From Nitrospirota bacterium (GTDB taxonomy: Bacteria; Nitrospirota; Leptospirillia; Leptospirillales; Leptospirillaceae): DNA of 64,000 nt. A model generated the notes under the pieces. That model was not told the DNA's origin. It did not search any database and saw only the letters and a program-made list of their open reading frames with translations. The DNA lies in contig JAJYYA010000042.1 in the NCBI GenBank assembly GCA_021801345.1, forward strand, positions 1 to 64,000, given 5' to 3'. Shown here one piece after another: positions 51,503 through 60,929 of the stretch. Each line of letters begins with the position of its first letter. The stretch's first letter is position 1. A program made the translations under genes and the position numbers.

Positions 51503-51990
51503 TACGCAGGGCGGTCTACCCAGGCACATTCGATCCGGTCACGAACGGGCATCTCGACATGCTTCATCGGGGGCTCTCTCTTTTCGATGAGATTGTGATC
51601 GGGGTCGCCGACAGTCCCCGCAAGGCCCCTCTGTTCTCCCTCGAAGAGCGCATCGATCTTCTCAGGAAAACCATTCCCTATCCGGCCCCACGAGTCGTCG
51701 TCAGGGGGTTCGATCATCTTCTCGTCCATTTCGTTCGTGAAGTCGAGGCTCTTTGCATTCTTCGAGGCGTCAGGGCGGTGGCTGACTTCGACTACGAGCT
51801 CCGGATGGCCCTGATCAACCAGAATCTCGACCGGGACATCGAAACCGTCTTTCTCATGCCCTCCGAAAACTATATGTTCATCACCTCCACCGCCATTCGG
51901 GAGATTGCCGAACTTGGCGGGGATCTCTCCCACTTTGTTCCCTTGGCGGTGGAAGAGGCTCTCAGGCAAAAATACTCCCGGAGAAGATAA
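51499..51990 (+). CDS. coaD: Phosphopantetheine adenylyltransferase
   Basis: The 163-residue enzyme converts 4'-phosphopantetheine to dephospho-CoA. The nucleotidyltransferase motif is GTFDPVTNGH (His18), and SSTAIRE-type ISTSTxIR is present as TSTAIREIA. The start overlaps the rsmD stop by four bases; a longer upstream frame is ignored. Five nt separate it from the aminotransferase. Confidence 0.96.
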   Translation: MIRRAVYPGTFDPVTNGHLDMLHRGLSLFDEIVIGVADSPRKAPLFSLEERIDLLRKTIPYPAPRVVVRGFDHLLVHFVREVEALCILRGVRAVADFDYELRMALINQNLDRDIETVFLMPSENYMFITSTAIREIAELGGDLSHFVPLAVEEALRQKYSRRR

Positions 51991-51995
51991 CGCAC

Positions 51996-53207
51996 ATGCC
52001 CCGACCGCTGTCCGATATGCTCGCTTCCCGTCTTTCTCTTCTCAAACCCTCCCCGACGCTTCTTCTTTCCTCCAGAGCGCGAGAGCTCAAGTCGAGAGGG
52101 ATCGACGTTCTGGACTTTTCCGGAGGGGAGCCCGACTTTGATACCCCGGATCCGGTCAAGCAGGCGGCGGTCAAGGCACTCTCGGAAGGCTTCACAAAAT
52201 ATACGGCCGTCGGAGGAATCCCCGACCTGAAGGAGGCCATCAGGGAGAAGTTTCTTCGGGATCAGGGGCTCAACTTCTCTCCCCGGGAGATTGTTGTTTC
52301 AAATGGGGCAAAGCATTCTCTCTTTGAACTTTTTCAGGTTCTCGTCAATCCAGGGGATCAGGTTCTGCTTCCCGCACCGGCCTGGGTCTCCTATCCCGAC
52401 CAGATCCTTTTAAACCAGGGGGACCCGGTTCTCGTTCCCTGTCGGGAAGAGGACGGCTTCCGGCTCGATCCGGACGCGCTGGTCTCTTTCTTGACGCCAA
52501 GATCGAAACTTCTCGTCCTGAATTCGCCGAACAATCCGACCGGGGCCATTCTCGACAAGAAGCGTCTCGAGCGGATCGCCGAAATCGTCCTGAAAAATGA
52601 TCTTCTCGTCGTCTCCGACGAGATTTACGAGAAGATCAACTACACATCCTCCCCGGTTCCCTCCATCGCCTCTCTCGACACGGCTCTCCGGGAGAGGACG
52701 GTGATCGTAAACGGAGTTTCGAAGACCTATGCCATGACGGGGTGGCGAATCGGCTATGCGGCGGGACCCCGCGAGATCATGGAGGCGGTCGATACGGTCC
52801 AGAGCCAGACCGCTTCGAATCCGAACTCCATCGCACAGAAGGCAGCGGCCTTTGCCATCCGTTCCGGAGAGACCTTCTTCGCTCCCATGCTCGAGGAGTA
52901 CCACAAGCGCCGGGACTGGGTCGTCACGGCCTTCAACGGGATTCCAGGGATTCGTTGCGCGCCGCCGGAAGGGGCATTCTATGTCTTTCCGAACGTCTCG
53001 GGTCTCCTCGGTCGCTCCTACAAGGGAGTTCCGGTCCAGACTGTCTATGAACTGGCCGAGTTTTTTCTTGATGTGGCCCGCGTTGCGATCGTTCCGGGGA
53101 CGCCGTTCGGAAGTCCCCTTCACATGCGGCTCTCCTATGCCGCCTCTCTTTCTTCTCTCCAGGAGGGGCTTCGGAGGCTTTCGGAGGCGGTTGCGCTTCT
53201 CGAGTGA
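51996..53207 (+). CDS. aspC: Aspartate aminotransferase, class I fold type I
   Basis: The 403-residue PLP enzyme has FSGGEPDFDTP, the NSPNNPTGA motif, DEIYEKINY and the Schiff-base Lys in NGVSKTYAMTGWRIGY. It matches the 1-gamma/1-beta aspartate aminotransferase group (AspC/AatA), which in some bacteria also transaminates prephenate. That would connect to the aromatic pathway at the start of the window, but cannot be judged from sequence alone. Confidence 0.88.
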   Translation: MPRPLSDMLASRLSLLKPSPTLLLSSRARELKSRGIDVLDFSGGEPDFDTPDPVKQAAVKALSEGFTKYTAVGGIPDLKEAIREKFLRDQGLNFSPREIVVSNGAKHSLFELFQVLVNPGDQVLLPAPAWVSYPDQILLNQGDPVLVPCREEDGFRLDPDALVSFLTPRSKLLVLNSPNNPTGAILDKKRLERIAEIVLKNDLLVVSDEIYEKINYTSSPVPSIASLDTALRERTVIVNGVSKTYAMTGWRIGYAAGPREIMEAVDTVQSQTASNPNSIAQKAAAFAIRSGETFFAPMLEEYHKRRDWVVTAFNGIPGIRCAPPEGAFYVFPNVSGLLGRSYKGVPVQTVYELAEFFLDVARVAIVPGTPFGSPLHMRLSYAASLSSLQEGLRRLSEAVALLE

Positions 53208-53264
53208 TCCTGGGCACTGTGTCGGATGGGCGAAGCTTTTGGGTATGCGCGAAGATGTTTATGA

Positions 53265-53294
53265 TTGGCGCCGGGCCGAGGTCTTTAGTATAAT
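53265..53294 (+). promoter_or_regulatory. Candidate promoter for fmdB
   Basis: TTGGCG (53265-53270) and the consensus TATAAT (53289-53294) are 18 bp apart, between the aminotransferase and fmdB. Confidence 0.5.
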
Positions 53295-53352
53295 CGAGGA
53301 AGAGAGAGTCAGGACCAGAGACATAACCCCGACGTACGACAAGGAGTCACTC

Positions 53353-53691
53353 ATGCCGCTCTACGAGTATTCCTGCCAGAAATGCCATACGGTTATCGAG
53401 GAAATCCAGAAGTTTTCAGATCCGCCGCTCGAAGTCTGCCAAAAATGCGGGGGTCCCCTGGTTCGGCTGATGGGAAAACCCGCACTCCAGTTCAAGGGCT
53501 CAGGTTTCTATATTACCGACTACGTCAAGAAGAGTGGCGAGTCCGGAGAAGGAGCCCCGAAGTCGGGGGACACGGCGGCCTCCCCGGCGTCCGCGCCTGC
53601 TGCGCCTGCTGCGCCTGCAACCCCGGCCTCCGCTCCCGCGGCAACCGCCGCTCCGGCCTCGGGCGGGGGAGGGAGCGCCTCTTCGGAGTAG
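53353..53691 (+). CDS. FmdB-family zinc-ribbon protein with Ala/Pro-rich tail
   Basis: The ATG at 53353 lies 6 nt after AAGGAG. Residues 1-60 form the FmdB-type zinc ribbon: MPLYEYSCQKC with a second CxxC (CQKCGG), then the SDPPL segment and the short strand FKGSGFYITDY. Residues about 65-112 are Ala/Pro/Ser/Gly-rich low complexity, longer than in most relatives. FmdB proteins are called regulators, but function is mostly unknown. Confidence 0.88.
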   Translation: MPLYEYSCQKCHTVIEEIQKFSDPPLEVCQKCGGPLVRLMGKPALQFKGSGFYITDYVKKSGESGEGAPKSGDTAASPASAPAAPAAPATPASAPAATAAPASGGGGSASSE

Positions 53692-53719
53692 CAAGAAAAG
53701 TCTTTTTTTCCGCCCGTCT

Positions 53720-54391
53720 TTAGCGGATCTGCCCGTCGTCCATGGCGATCGAGCGGTCCGCTTTTTTTGCGAGCGTTTCGTTGTGCGTCGTAACGAGGCA
53801 GGTCATGCCGAAGCGGCCTGAGAGGGTCTTGAGAAGCGTGAAGACCTCGAGACCCGTGTGGGAGTCGAGATTGCCGGTCGGTTCGTCGGCCAGAAGAAGG
53901 GCCGGCTTCATGACGAGGGCCCGGGCTACGGCGACCCTTTGCTGTTCTCCTCCCGACAACTCCGACGGTTTGTGGTCGAGCCTCTCGCCGAGCCCCACCT
54001 CCCGGAGAAGCTCCCTGGCCCAGTCTCTCTCCTCCTCTTTCTTTCCGGAGATCCACGTCGGCATCAGGACGTTTTCCAAGGCGGAGAATTCCGGAAGAAG
54101 GTGGTGAAACTGAAAGATAAATCCGATCTTGGCGCTCCGAAAGGCGGCCAGGTCCCTGTCCTTTTTTTCGGGAGCGGGGAGTCCGTCGTAGAGGATCTCT
54201 CCCGACGTGGGGCGGTCGAGAGTTCCCAGAAGATGGAGGAGTGTGGACTTCCCGGCTCCGGAAGGTCCTGTCAGGACGGTAAAGGAGCCGGGCGTGAGGG
54301 CAAGGGTGATCCCCTTGAGAACCTCGATCGTCCGTCCTCCCCGGAGGTAGGCGCGGGCAAGATTTGTGGCGGAGACGGCAAGTCCGGCCAT
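53720..54391 (-). CDS. lolD: Lipoprotein-releasing ABC transporter ATPase LolD
   Basis: The 223-residue ATPase has Walker A GPSGAGKST, signature LSGGEQQRVAVARAL and Walker B LLLADEPTGNLD, in the MacB/LolD subfamily. The ATG at 54391 overlaps the lolC stop by one base; the longer frame from 54847 is noncoding. With LolC/E it frees lipoproteins from the inner membrane for LolA. Confidence 0.92.
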   Translation of the reverse strand: MAGLAVSATNLARAYLRGGRTIEVLKGITLALTPGSFTVLTGPSGAGKSTLLHLLGTLDRPTSGEILYDGLPAPEKKDRDLAAFRSAKIGFIFQFHHLLPEFSALENVLMPTWISGKKEEERDWARELLREVGLGERLDHKPSELSGGEQQRVAVARALVMKPALLLADEPTGNLDSHTGLEVFTLLKTLSGRFGMTCLVTTHNETLAKKADRSIAMDDGQIR

Positions 54392-55638
54392 TATTCGTAC
54401 CTCAGGGCATCGACCGGACTGAGTCGTGCGGCCTGCCGGGAGGGGTAGATTGTCGCCAGAAAGCTGATGCCGATGGCCGAGAGCGAGACGGCGAGCAGAT
54501 CCCTCATGCGGATGATGACCGGGATGTGGCTCACGAAATAGACGTCGTTCGGCAAGGTGTAGTAGTGCTCGAGAAGAAAGGTGATGAAATAGCCCAGAGG
54601 CAGTCCCAGAAGGGTTCCGGTTCCGCCTATCAGAAGGCCGTCGAGGATGAAGATGGCCATGATCTGGCGGTTCGACGCGCCCATTGTCTTGAGGATCGCG
54701 ATTTCCTTGCCCTTGTCGATCACGATCATCGACAGGGTGCTCACGATGTTGAAGGAGGCGACGAGGACGATCAGGACAAGGATGATGAACATGACGAGCT
54801 TCTCCAGCATCAGGGCCGAGAAAAGATTCTTGTTCATCTCGAGCCATGAGCGGGCCCAGTAGGGGAAGCCCAGGTGTTTTCCGATCGTGTGGGCCATGCC
54901 GGAGGCGGCAAAGATGTCGTGAACCCGAATCTCGAGGCCGGTCGCCGATCCGACGGGAAGTCCGAGAAAGCGGGCGGCCTGGCCGATCTCGAGCAAGGCC
55001 AGCGTATTGTCGTATTCGTAGAGGCCCGATTTGAAGATGCCGGCGACCCGGAAATGCCGGATCTTGGGGATCATCCCGAAGGCGGAGGGGGTTCCGGTGG
55101 GGCTGATGAGATCGACCTTGTCCCCGAGGTCGACCCCCAGGCGATCGGCCAGGTCCGATCCGAGAATGACTCCGGGAAGAGCCTCTTCCGTCTTCTTCGT
55201 ATTCGCCAGAAGAGAGGAGAGGTGTCCTTCGACCATATAGCGGTCGATGCGGGTCACCTGGGGTTCGCGCTTTGGGTCCACGCCCCGGATGACCGTTCCG
55301 GAGACGGTCTTGTCGGCCGAAATCATGGCCTGCCCGACAATGAAAGGGGAGAGTGCGACTACTCCGGGAAGAGTGGCAACGGATTTTTCGATCTGCCCCG
55401 GATCCAGAATGGGGGCGCCGCGACCGTCGGTCAAGACGATGTGGGAGTTGACCCCAAGGATCTTCGACCGAAGCTTGTGCTGGAAGCCGGTCATGACGCC
55501 GAGAGTGGCCATCAGGGCCGCCACCCCGACAGTCACCCCCGCGACGGAGATCACGGTGTTGAGCGAGAGGCGCATCTTTTCGCTGCGTGAGGAGCGAAGG
55601 TAACGCAGGGCCACCTTCAGCTCGAAAAAGGGGGTCAC
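54391..55638 (-). CDS. lolC: Lipoprotein-releasing system membrane protein LolC/LolE
   Basis: The 415-residue protein has one N-terminal membrane helix (about 25-50), a large periplasmic domain, then three C-terminal helices from about 270, the FtsX/LolCE plan. Only one such gene precedes lolD, so this bacterium may use a LolCE homodimer (LolF-like), as in organisms with a single copy. It overlaps the lysS end by 4 nt. Confidence 0.9.
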   Translation of the reverse strand: MTPFFELKVALRYLRSSRSEKMRLSLNTVISVAGVTVGVAALMATLGVMTGFQHKLRSKILGVNSHIVLTDGRGAPILDPGQIEKSVATLPGVVALSPFIVGQAMISADKTVSGTVIRGVDPKREPQVTRIDRYMVEGHLSSLLANTKKTEEALPGVILGSDLADRLGVDLGDKVDLISPTGTPSAFGMIPKIRHFRVAGIFKSGLYEYDNTLALLEIGQAARFLGLPVGSATGLEIRVHDIFAASGMAHTIGKHLGFPYWARSWLEMNKNLFSALMLEKLVMFIILVLIVLVASFNIVSTLSMIVIDKGKEIAILKTMGASNRQIMAIFILDGLLIGGTGTLLGLPLGYFITFLLEHYYTLPNDVYFVSHIPVIIRMRDLLAVSLSAIGISFLATIYPSRQAARLSPVDALRYE

Positions 55639-57155
55639 GCGTCCGGCCGAAGAAGGGGGAAGAGGAGAACGTCCCGGATCGAGGTCTGGTTGGTCAGAAG
55701 CATGACGAGCCTGTCGATGCCGATTCCTTCCCCGGCGGTCGGAGGCAGGCCGTATTCAAGAGCCCGCACATAGTCGTAGTCGGGAGGCGGCGCCTCGAGG
55801 TCTCCCGACTGGCGTGACTCCTGTTGGGCGAGGAAGCGCCGAAGCTGTTCGTCGGGATCGTTGAGCTCGTTGAAGCCGTTGGCAACCTCGATTCCGGCGA
55901 TGAAGAGCTCGAAGCGGTCGGTTACCTCCGGATCGTGCTCCGACGAGCGCGCCAGGGGCGAGATGGCCTTGGGATACCCCGTCACAAATGTCGGCTGGGT
56001 GAGCTCCGGCTCGATCGCCTCTTCGAAGAGGGCATTCAAAAGCAGTGCGACATGGGGTTTTCCGGGGCGCGGCTCCGGAACGGGGATCCCCTTCGACTGG
56101 AGAAGGGCGATAAGGCGGCCGTCGTTAAAGTAGTCTTCCGGCGCGAGGCCGAAGGCCTGTCCGATCGAGTCGAGGTAGGAGATCCTCCGGAACGGGGGAG
56201 AGAGGTCGATCTCGTGGTCTCCGAAGGGGATGCGGGTTTTCCCGTGGATCTTCTGGGCAAGATCGGAGAAGAGACGTTCCGTCAGGGCCATCAGTTCCTC
56301 ATAGGAGGCATAGGCGGCGTAGAACTCCATCATCGTGAACTCGGGGTTGTGGCGGGTACTGACTCCCTCGTTCCTGAAATTCCGGTTGATTTCGTAGACG
56401 CGGGTCATGCCTCCGACGATCAGCCTCTTGAGATAGAGCTCCGGCGCGATGCGAAGAAAAAGTTCGATGTCGAGCGCGTTGTGGTGTGTGGCGAACGGCC
56501 GGGCAAGAGCCCCTCCAGGCGTTGGCTGCATCATCGGCGTCTCGACCTCGAGGAAGCCCTCTTTGTCCATGAAGTTCCGGATGAACCGAACGATCAGGGA
56601 GCGGGTGATAAAGACACGGTGCGTGTCGGGGGTGGCGATGAGGTCGACATATCGCTGTCTGTAGCGGGCCTCGGTGTCGGAGAGTCCGTGCCACTTGTCC
56701 GGGAGAGGGCGGACGGACTTGGCCAGAATCGTCAGGGAGGCGATCTGGAGCGTCGGCTCCCCCGTCTTGGTAAAAAAGAATGTCCCCTCGACCCCCACGA
56801 TGTCGCCCAGATCGAGAAGTTCTGCCCAGATGGCATAGTCCTTGAGAAGGTCGGCCTTCACGTAGATCTGGAAGCGCTCTCCCTCGTCCTGGAGCGTGGC
56901 GAAAAAGGCCTTCCCGAACCGTCTCATGAGGACGATCCGTCCGGCGATGCGGGCCGAGGGAGGGGGATCGGGAAGGGACTCCGGGGAGAGGCCCTCTGTC
57001 CGTTCGCGAAGATGTGCGATCGGCTCCCTGTCGGGGAAGGGAGCTCCATAGGGGTCGATCCCGCGCATAAGGATCTGGTCGCGCTTTGCCCGGCGAACCC
57101 GTTCGTGTTCGCTCTGGTCGAGTGGTCCGGTCTCGGCGGGAGTCAGGGGGTCCAT
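55635..57155 (-). CDS. lysS: Lysyl-tRNA synthetase, class II
   Basis: The ATG at 57155 follows AGGTGA; a GTG at 57161 is the alternative. The 506-residue enzyme has an N-terminal OB-fold anticodon-binding domain (about 55-165), motif 2 (YEINRNFRNEGVSTRHNPEFT) and motif 3 (GIGIDRLVMLLT). It charges tRNA-Lys. Confidence 0.96.
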   Translation of the reverse strand: MDPLTPAETGPLDQSEHERVRRAKRDQILMRGIDPYGAPFPDREPIAHLRERTEGLSPESLPDPPPSARIAGRIVLMRRFGKAFFATLQDEGERFQIYVKADLLKDYAIWAELLDLGDIVGVEGTFFFTKTGEPTLQIASLTILAKSVRPLPDKWHGLSDTEARYRQRYVDLIATPDTHRVFITRSLIVRFIRNFMDKEGFLEVETPMMQPTPGGALARPFATHHNALDIELFLRIAPELYLKRLIVGGMTRVYEINRNFRNEGVSTRHNPEFTMMEFYAAYASYEELMALTERLFSDLAQKIHGKTRIPFGDHEIDLSPPFRRISYLDSIGQAFGLAPEDYFNDGRLIALLQSKGIPVPEPRPGKPHVALLLNALFEEAIEPELTQPTFVTGYPKAISPLARSSEHDPEVTDRFELFIAGIEVANGFNELNDPDEQLRRFLAQQESRQSGDLEAPPPDYDYVRALEYGLPPTAGEGIGIDRLVMLLTNQTSIRDVLLFPLLRPDA

Positions 57156-57175
57156 GGTCACCTTTCGGCTTTCGG

Positions 57176-58240
57176 TCAGGAGGCCGCCCGGCCGGAACCG
57201 GACAGATAGGCGGAGAGCTCGTCGGGGCTAAAGACTCCGCGTTCGGTGATGATGGCGGTAATATTGCGGGCTGGTGTGACGTCGAAGGCCGGATTGTAGA
57301 CCGAGACTCCTTCGGGGGCCATCCGTCTCTCCCCCTGGTGGGTGACCTCCCGGGCGGAGCGCTCTTCGATCGGAATCATTTGTCCGGTTGAAGTCCGAGG
57401 ATCGATGGTGGAGAAGGGGGCCGCGATGTAGAAGGGGATCCCGTGTTCGCGGGCAAGAACGGAGAGGCCGTAGGTTCCGACCTTGTTTGCCGTGTCTCCG
57501 TTGGCGGCGATCCTGTCGGCCCCGACGATGACCGCGTCGATCCTCCCCTGGGCCATGACCATGGCCGCCATGGAGTCGGTGATCAGTGTCGTGGGGATCC
57601 CGTCGCTGGTAAGCTCGTAGGCAGTCAGCCGGGCCCCCTGAAGGTAGGGGCGTGTCTCGTCAGCGTAGACCGAGATGTTCTTTCCCGCCTCAACCGCTCC
57701 GCGGATCACTCCCAGTGCGGTTCCGTAGCCTCCCGTGGCCAGAGCTCCTGCATTGCAGTGGGTCAGCACTGTCGCCTTTTGCGGAAGGAGCGCCTGTCCG
57801 TGAGATCCGATCCTCCTGTTTCGTTCGATATCGTCGTCTTTGATGGCCTGGGCCTCCGTAAAAAGGACACGGGCCCGTTCGGCGGGGGGAAGATTGGCCG
57901 CCTTCTGCCAGACGGGGCGCATCCGTTCGATGGCCCAGAAGAGGTTGACCGCAGTGGGTCGGGTTTGTCCGAGCGTCACCGCGACCGATTCCATATGGTT
58001 TGAGAAGGCGAGCCCTTCTGTGGGAGCGGTCTCTTCCTGGGCTCCCAAGGCAATGCCGAAGGCCGCCGAGATCCCGATGGCAGGAGCGCCGCGCACGACC
58101 ATCTCCCGGATGGCATCGGCCATCTCCCGGTGGGTCCGGCACAGGAGCTCGATCTCCCGCGAAGGGAGCTCGCGCTGGTCTATCAGGTGGACGAGCGTCT
58201 GCCCGTCCCTGTCCGTCGTTGTCCAGATGGCCTCGACCAT
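57176..58240 (-). CDS. mtnA: S-methyl-5-thioribose-1-phosphate isomerase
   Basis: The 354-residue enzyme acts in methionine salvage. Motifs RGAPAIGISAAFG, HCNAGALATGGYGTALG and GADRIAANGDTANKVGT are diagnostic of MtnA as against eIF2B-like relatives. No other mtn gene is in the window. The minus-strand gene starts 46 nt after the TPR gene stop, and that gap contains a CCGGAG/CTCCGG hairpin (58263-58280). Confidence 0.94.
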   Translation of the reverse strand: MVEAIWTTTDRDGQTLVHLIDQRELPSREIELLCRTHREMADAIREMVVRGAPAIGISAAFGIALGAQEETAPTEGLAFSNHMESVAVTLGQTRPTAVNLFWAIERMRPVWQKAANLPPAERARVLFTEAQAIKDDDIERNRRIGSHGQALLPQKATVLTHCNAGALATGGYGTALGVIRGAVEAGKNISVYADETRPYLQGARLTAYELTSDGIPTTLITDSMAAMVMAQGRIDAVIVGADRIAANGDTANKVGTYGLSVLAREHGIPFYIAAPFSTIDPRTSTGQMIPIEERSAREVTHQGERRMAPEGVSVYNPAFDVTPARNITAIITERGVFSPDELSAYLSGSGRAAS

Positions 58241-58286
58241 GTCAACCTCGTACTCTGGTATGCCGGAGGAATCTCTCCGGTTCGGT

Positions 58287-59066
58287 TTATTTTTGAGGAG
58301 AAAGAGGCAGCGGCTGGGTCGTCGCCGGTGGCGTCACGCCGTTTTTCATCAGAAACGGCTCCGCCTCGGCGGCCCAGGGGGACGCGGGAAAGTCCGAGAC
58401 AAGCTTTTTGTAGTTGATGATCGCCAAAGCGGGCTGGCCCAGAATCTCATAGGTCTTGCCAATGTTGTAGAGGGCGGCATCGGCCAGGACCTTTGAGGGA
58501 AAGGCGATCACCTTCTGGAACATAGCGATCGCCTGGTCGTACTGGCGGGACGACATCATAGTCAGCCCCATGCTTTCGTAGTAGAAGGGAAGAAGCTTCA
58601 TGTTGCCGGCATTTTTGTCGAGACCGCGGTGAAGCCATTCGATCGCCTTGGCGGAATCCTGAGGGGTCTGAATATTGATGATGGAGGCCAGAAAGAGGGG
58701 GGCGACGCGAGCGGAGGCGGTTTCGCCATAGGAACCCATGACCTTGAGGAGAAGATCCTTGGCCTTGGAAAGCTCCGGTCCGTTGCTCTGCTGTCCCTGG
58801 GAGTAGAGCTGCTCCGCCTTCGTTTCGAGGGCCGCCGCCTCCGATTCCCGCGCGACCTTCTTCGAATGGATATGGTAGACGACTCCGACGCCGATAAGGA
58901 GCACCAAAAAGATCGTCCCGGCAAATCCCCACGCATGGCGCGAAGGCGAGACTCCTGAGAGTCTCGCCGCCATGGATTCGGTTCGGGCGGAGACGGAGGG
59001 TGTGGGGCTCTCAGGAGGGCCGGATTCGTTTCCCGATGTGTTTTTCTTTCGGATGCGGTAAGCCAT
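58287..59066 (-). CDS. Membrane-anchored TPR protein
   Basis: Start ATG 59066 with AAAGGAAA upstream; the frame is open further but unrelated. The 259-residue protein has a Ser/Pro-rich cytoplasmic stretch, one membrane helix (about 47-66), then three or so TPR units (FLASIINIQTPQDSAKAIEWLHRG, YDQAIAMFQKVIAFP, LAIINYKKLVSDFP). The topology is like YfgM/AncA or CcmH-type helpers. Function not assigned. Confidence 0.7.
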   Translation of the reverse strand: MAYRIRKKNTSGNESGPPESPTPSVSARTESMAARLSGVSPSRHAWGFAGTIFLVLLIGVGVVYHIHSKKVARESEAAALETKAEQLYSQGQQSNGPELSKAKDLLLKVMGSYGETASARVAPLFLASIINIQTPQDSAKAIEWLHRGLDKNAGNMKLLPFYYESMGLTMMSSRQYDQAIAMFQKVIAFPSKVLADAALYNIGKTYEILGQPALAIINYKKLVSDFPASPWAAEAEPFLMKNGVTPPATTQPLPLSPQK

Positions 59067-59077
59067 CAGTTTTCCTT

Positions 59078-59425
59078 TCAGTGCGTCTTTGTCTTCGCCG
59101 GACTGTGCGAAGGGGTGTTTGCGTCCAGTCTGAATGCGACGTTTCCGGAAAGGAGGTCCTCTTTCTTCGACCGGATCCCTTCGAGAAGGGTCGACGTCCG
59201 AGCGTCGGTCATGTCGGAGAACCATGTTCCGTCGGGATAGAGAAGGACCATCGGTCCATTCTCGCACATGTTGAGGCAACCCGTCTTCGTGATCAGGACC
59301 GTGGAGAGTTCGGGTGTCCTGTCGACGATATTCTGGGCCAGGATCTTCATCTCTTCGCCGCCCTTCCCCAGGCATTTGTTTCCGGTGCAGAAGAGAATGT
59401 GGCGGGTGATCGGGGGCCGGTTCAT
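59078..59425 (-). CDS. Thioredoxin-like [2Fe-2S] ferredoxin
   Basis: The 115-residue protein has the thioredoxin-like ferredoxin pattern: CTGNKC at the N-terminus, then GCLNMCENGP. The four cysteines would bind a [2Fe-2S] cluster as in NuoE C-terminal domains or the Aquifex ferredoxin. ATG 59425 is preceded by an in-frame TTG. It lies 37 nt downstream of the NuoF-like gene on the same strand, so the two may work as an NADH-linked electron unit. Confidence 0.85.
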   Translation of the reverse strand: MNRPPITRHILFCTGNKCLGKGGEEMKILAQNIVDRTPELSTVLITKTGCLNMCENGPMVLLYPDGTWFSDMTDARTSTLLEGIRSKKEDLLSGNVAFRLDANTPSHSPAKTKTH

Positions 59426-59461
59426 CAAGGTCGGATCCCCAGAAGGAAGACGGTCGGGGGC

Positions 59462-60811
59462 CTATCCACGAGCGGACGCTTGTTCTTGAGGAACAAAGTG
59501 ATCGTATTGCCAGGACGGGATGCGCCGGGGACGACTCTCTCCGGATGCGGCGATCTCTTCGCGAAGAGCGGGAGAAAAGTGTTCGAGAAGAGATTCGGCC
59601 ATAAAGGCCGAGGCGGTGATGAGACCGCAATTTCCGCGTCCCTTAATCATTTTTGTCACCTTTGCGATCCGTTCGAGGATCTCTTCCGATCCCGATCCGT
59701 TTTCAATCCGCCCGAGGAGGTCGTGCAAGGATTCCGTTCCGAGCCGGCAGGGGGGACACTGCCCGCAGGACCCTTTTTCATAGAAGGCTGCAAAGGAGGA
59801 CGCGGTGGCAAGAACGGAGTCTCCCGAGCCCAGGACGATGATTCCGGCTGAGCCCAGACCTGTTCCCTTCGCCCGAAGTGCATCGTATTCCAGGGGCGTA
59901 TCGATTTCTCGTGCAGGAAGAATGCCGAAGGAGGGACCTCCCGTAAAAAAACACTGGAAGCTTTCTCCGGGGAGAGGTCCTCCGGCATAGTCGTAGAGGA
60001 GACGCTCGAGAGAAAACCCAAGAGGAAGCTCAACGACCACAGGCCTCCTGACAGACCCGGAAACGGAGAAAATCATCGTTCCTGGACTTTTGGGGGTCCC
60101 TCTCTCCCGAAACCATGCGGGCCCCTTGGCCATGATGCGCGCCACATGGGCGTATGTCTCCACATTGTTGACGACCGTCGGTTTCCGGTGGAGGCCCATC
60201 TCCGTCGGATAGAAGGGAGGCTTGGGGCGAGGTCTGGGCATCCGGCCCTCAAGGGCCTCGAGAAGGGCCGTCTCCTCTCCGGCGATGTAGGCGGCGGGGC
60301 CGACGAATATCTCGATGTCGACGGAGAATCCCGTTCCAAGAATGTTGTTACCGAGAAGTCCCGCTTCAAGGGCTTCTTCCCGGGCCTTCTTGAGGATCTC
60401 AACGCCTTCGGGAAAACTTTCCTTGACGAAAAGATGTCCGCTTTTGGCCGAAACCGCAAAGCAGGCAATGATCATTCCCTCGAGGATCTGATGGGGGGAT
60501 CGGGAGATCAGATAATGGTCCTTGTGGCTGCCCGGCTCTCCTTCGCTCCCGTTCGCGACGACGTATCTGACGGGAACACGGTGATGGGCAACTTTTTCCC
60601 ACTTGAGAGCCGTGGGAAAGCCCGATCCTCCCCGACCGCGAAGACCGGACTCCTTGATCTCCGCGATAACATCCGTCGGAGAGAGGGCAGAGAGGACCCT
60701 TCGGAGCCCTTTGTATCCGCCTCCCTTTTCGTAGGAGACAAGCGAAGGGTCTCCCATGAGCGCGGGGTCGGTGAGGACCCGGTCGGGCCCTTCCATGATG
60801 GTCATATCCAT
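59462..60811 (-). CDS. nuoF: NuoF-like NADH dehydrogenase flavoprotein subunit
   Basis: The 449-residue protein starts at ATG 60811 (MDMTIM); the open frame back to 60991 lacks similarity. It has the FMN/NADH-binding motif LRGRGGSGFPTALKW, a SLBB region, and the [4Fe-4S] N3 ligands CGQCPPC plus a downstream Cys in GNCGLI. Unlike a complex I operon, no nuoE, nuoG or other nuo gene is adjacent; only the thioredoxin-like ferredoxin is. It may be a diaphorase of another system (hydrogenase, formate dehydrogenase) or a detached complex I subunit. Confidence 0.9.
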   Translation of the reverse strand: MDMTIMEGPDRVLTDPALMGDPSLVSYEKGGGYKGLRRVLSALSPTDVIAEIKESGLRGRGGSGFPTALKWEKVAHHRVPVRYVVANGSEGEPGSHKDHYLISRSPHQILEGMIIACFAVSAKSGHLFVKESFPEGVEILKKAREEALEAGLLGNNILGTGFSVDIEIFVGPAAYIAGEETALLEALEGRMPRPRPKPPFYPTEMGLHRKPTVVNNVETYAHVARIMAKGPAWFRERGTPKSPGTMIFSVSGSVRRPVVVELPLGFSLERLLYDYAGGPLPGESFQCFFTGGPSFGILPAREIDTPLEYDALRAKGTGLGSAGIIVLGSGDSVLATASSFAAFYEKGSCGQCPPCRLGTESLHDLLGRIENGSGSEEILERIAKVTKMIKGRGNCGLITASAFMAESLLEHFSPALREEIAASGESRPRRIPSWQYDHFVPQEQASARG

Positions 60812-60929
60812 AAAATTGAAGACCTTGCGGGTTGGAAGCCTTTGTGGCCCCCAGGAAAAAAAAGGCCGCTCAGGCCTTCTCGTTTCGAGGGAGAATTGAC
60901 GGCTGAAAATGTATCCCAAGAAGAAAATT

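Noticed and set aside
58263-58280. CCGGAG/CTCCGG hairpin as a terminator
   Set aside because: Genes run on the minus strand here and no T tract follows in that direction. On the plus strand there is no gene upstream.
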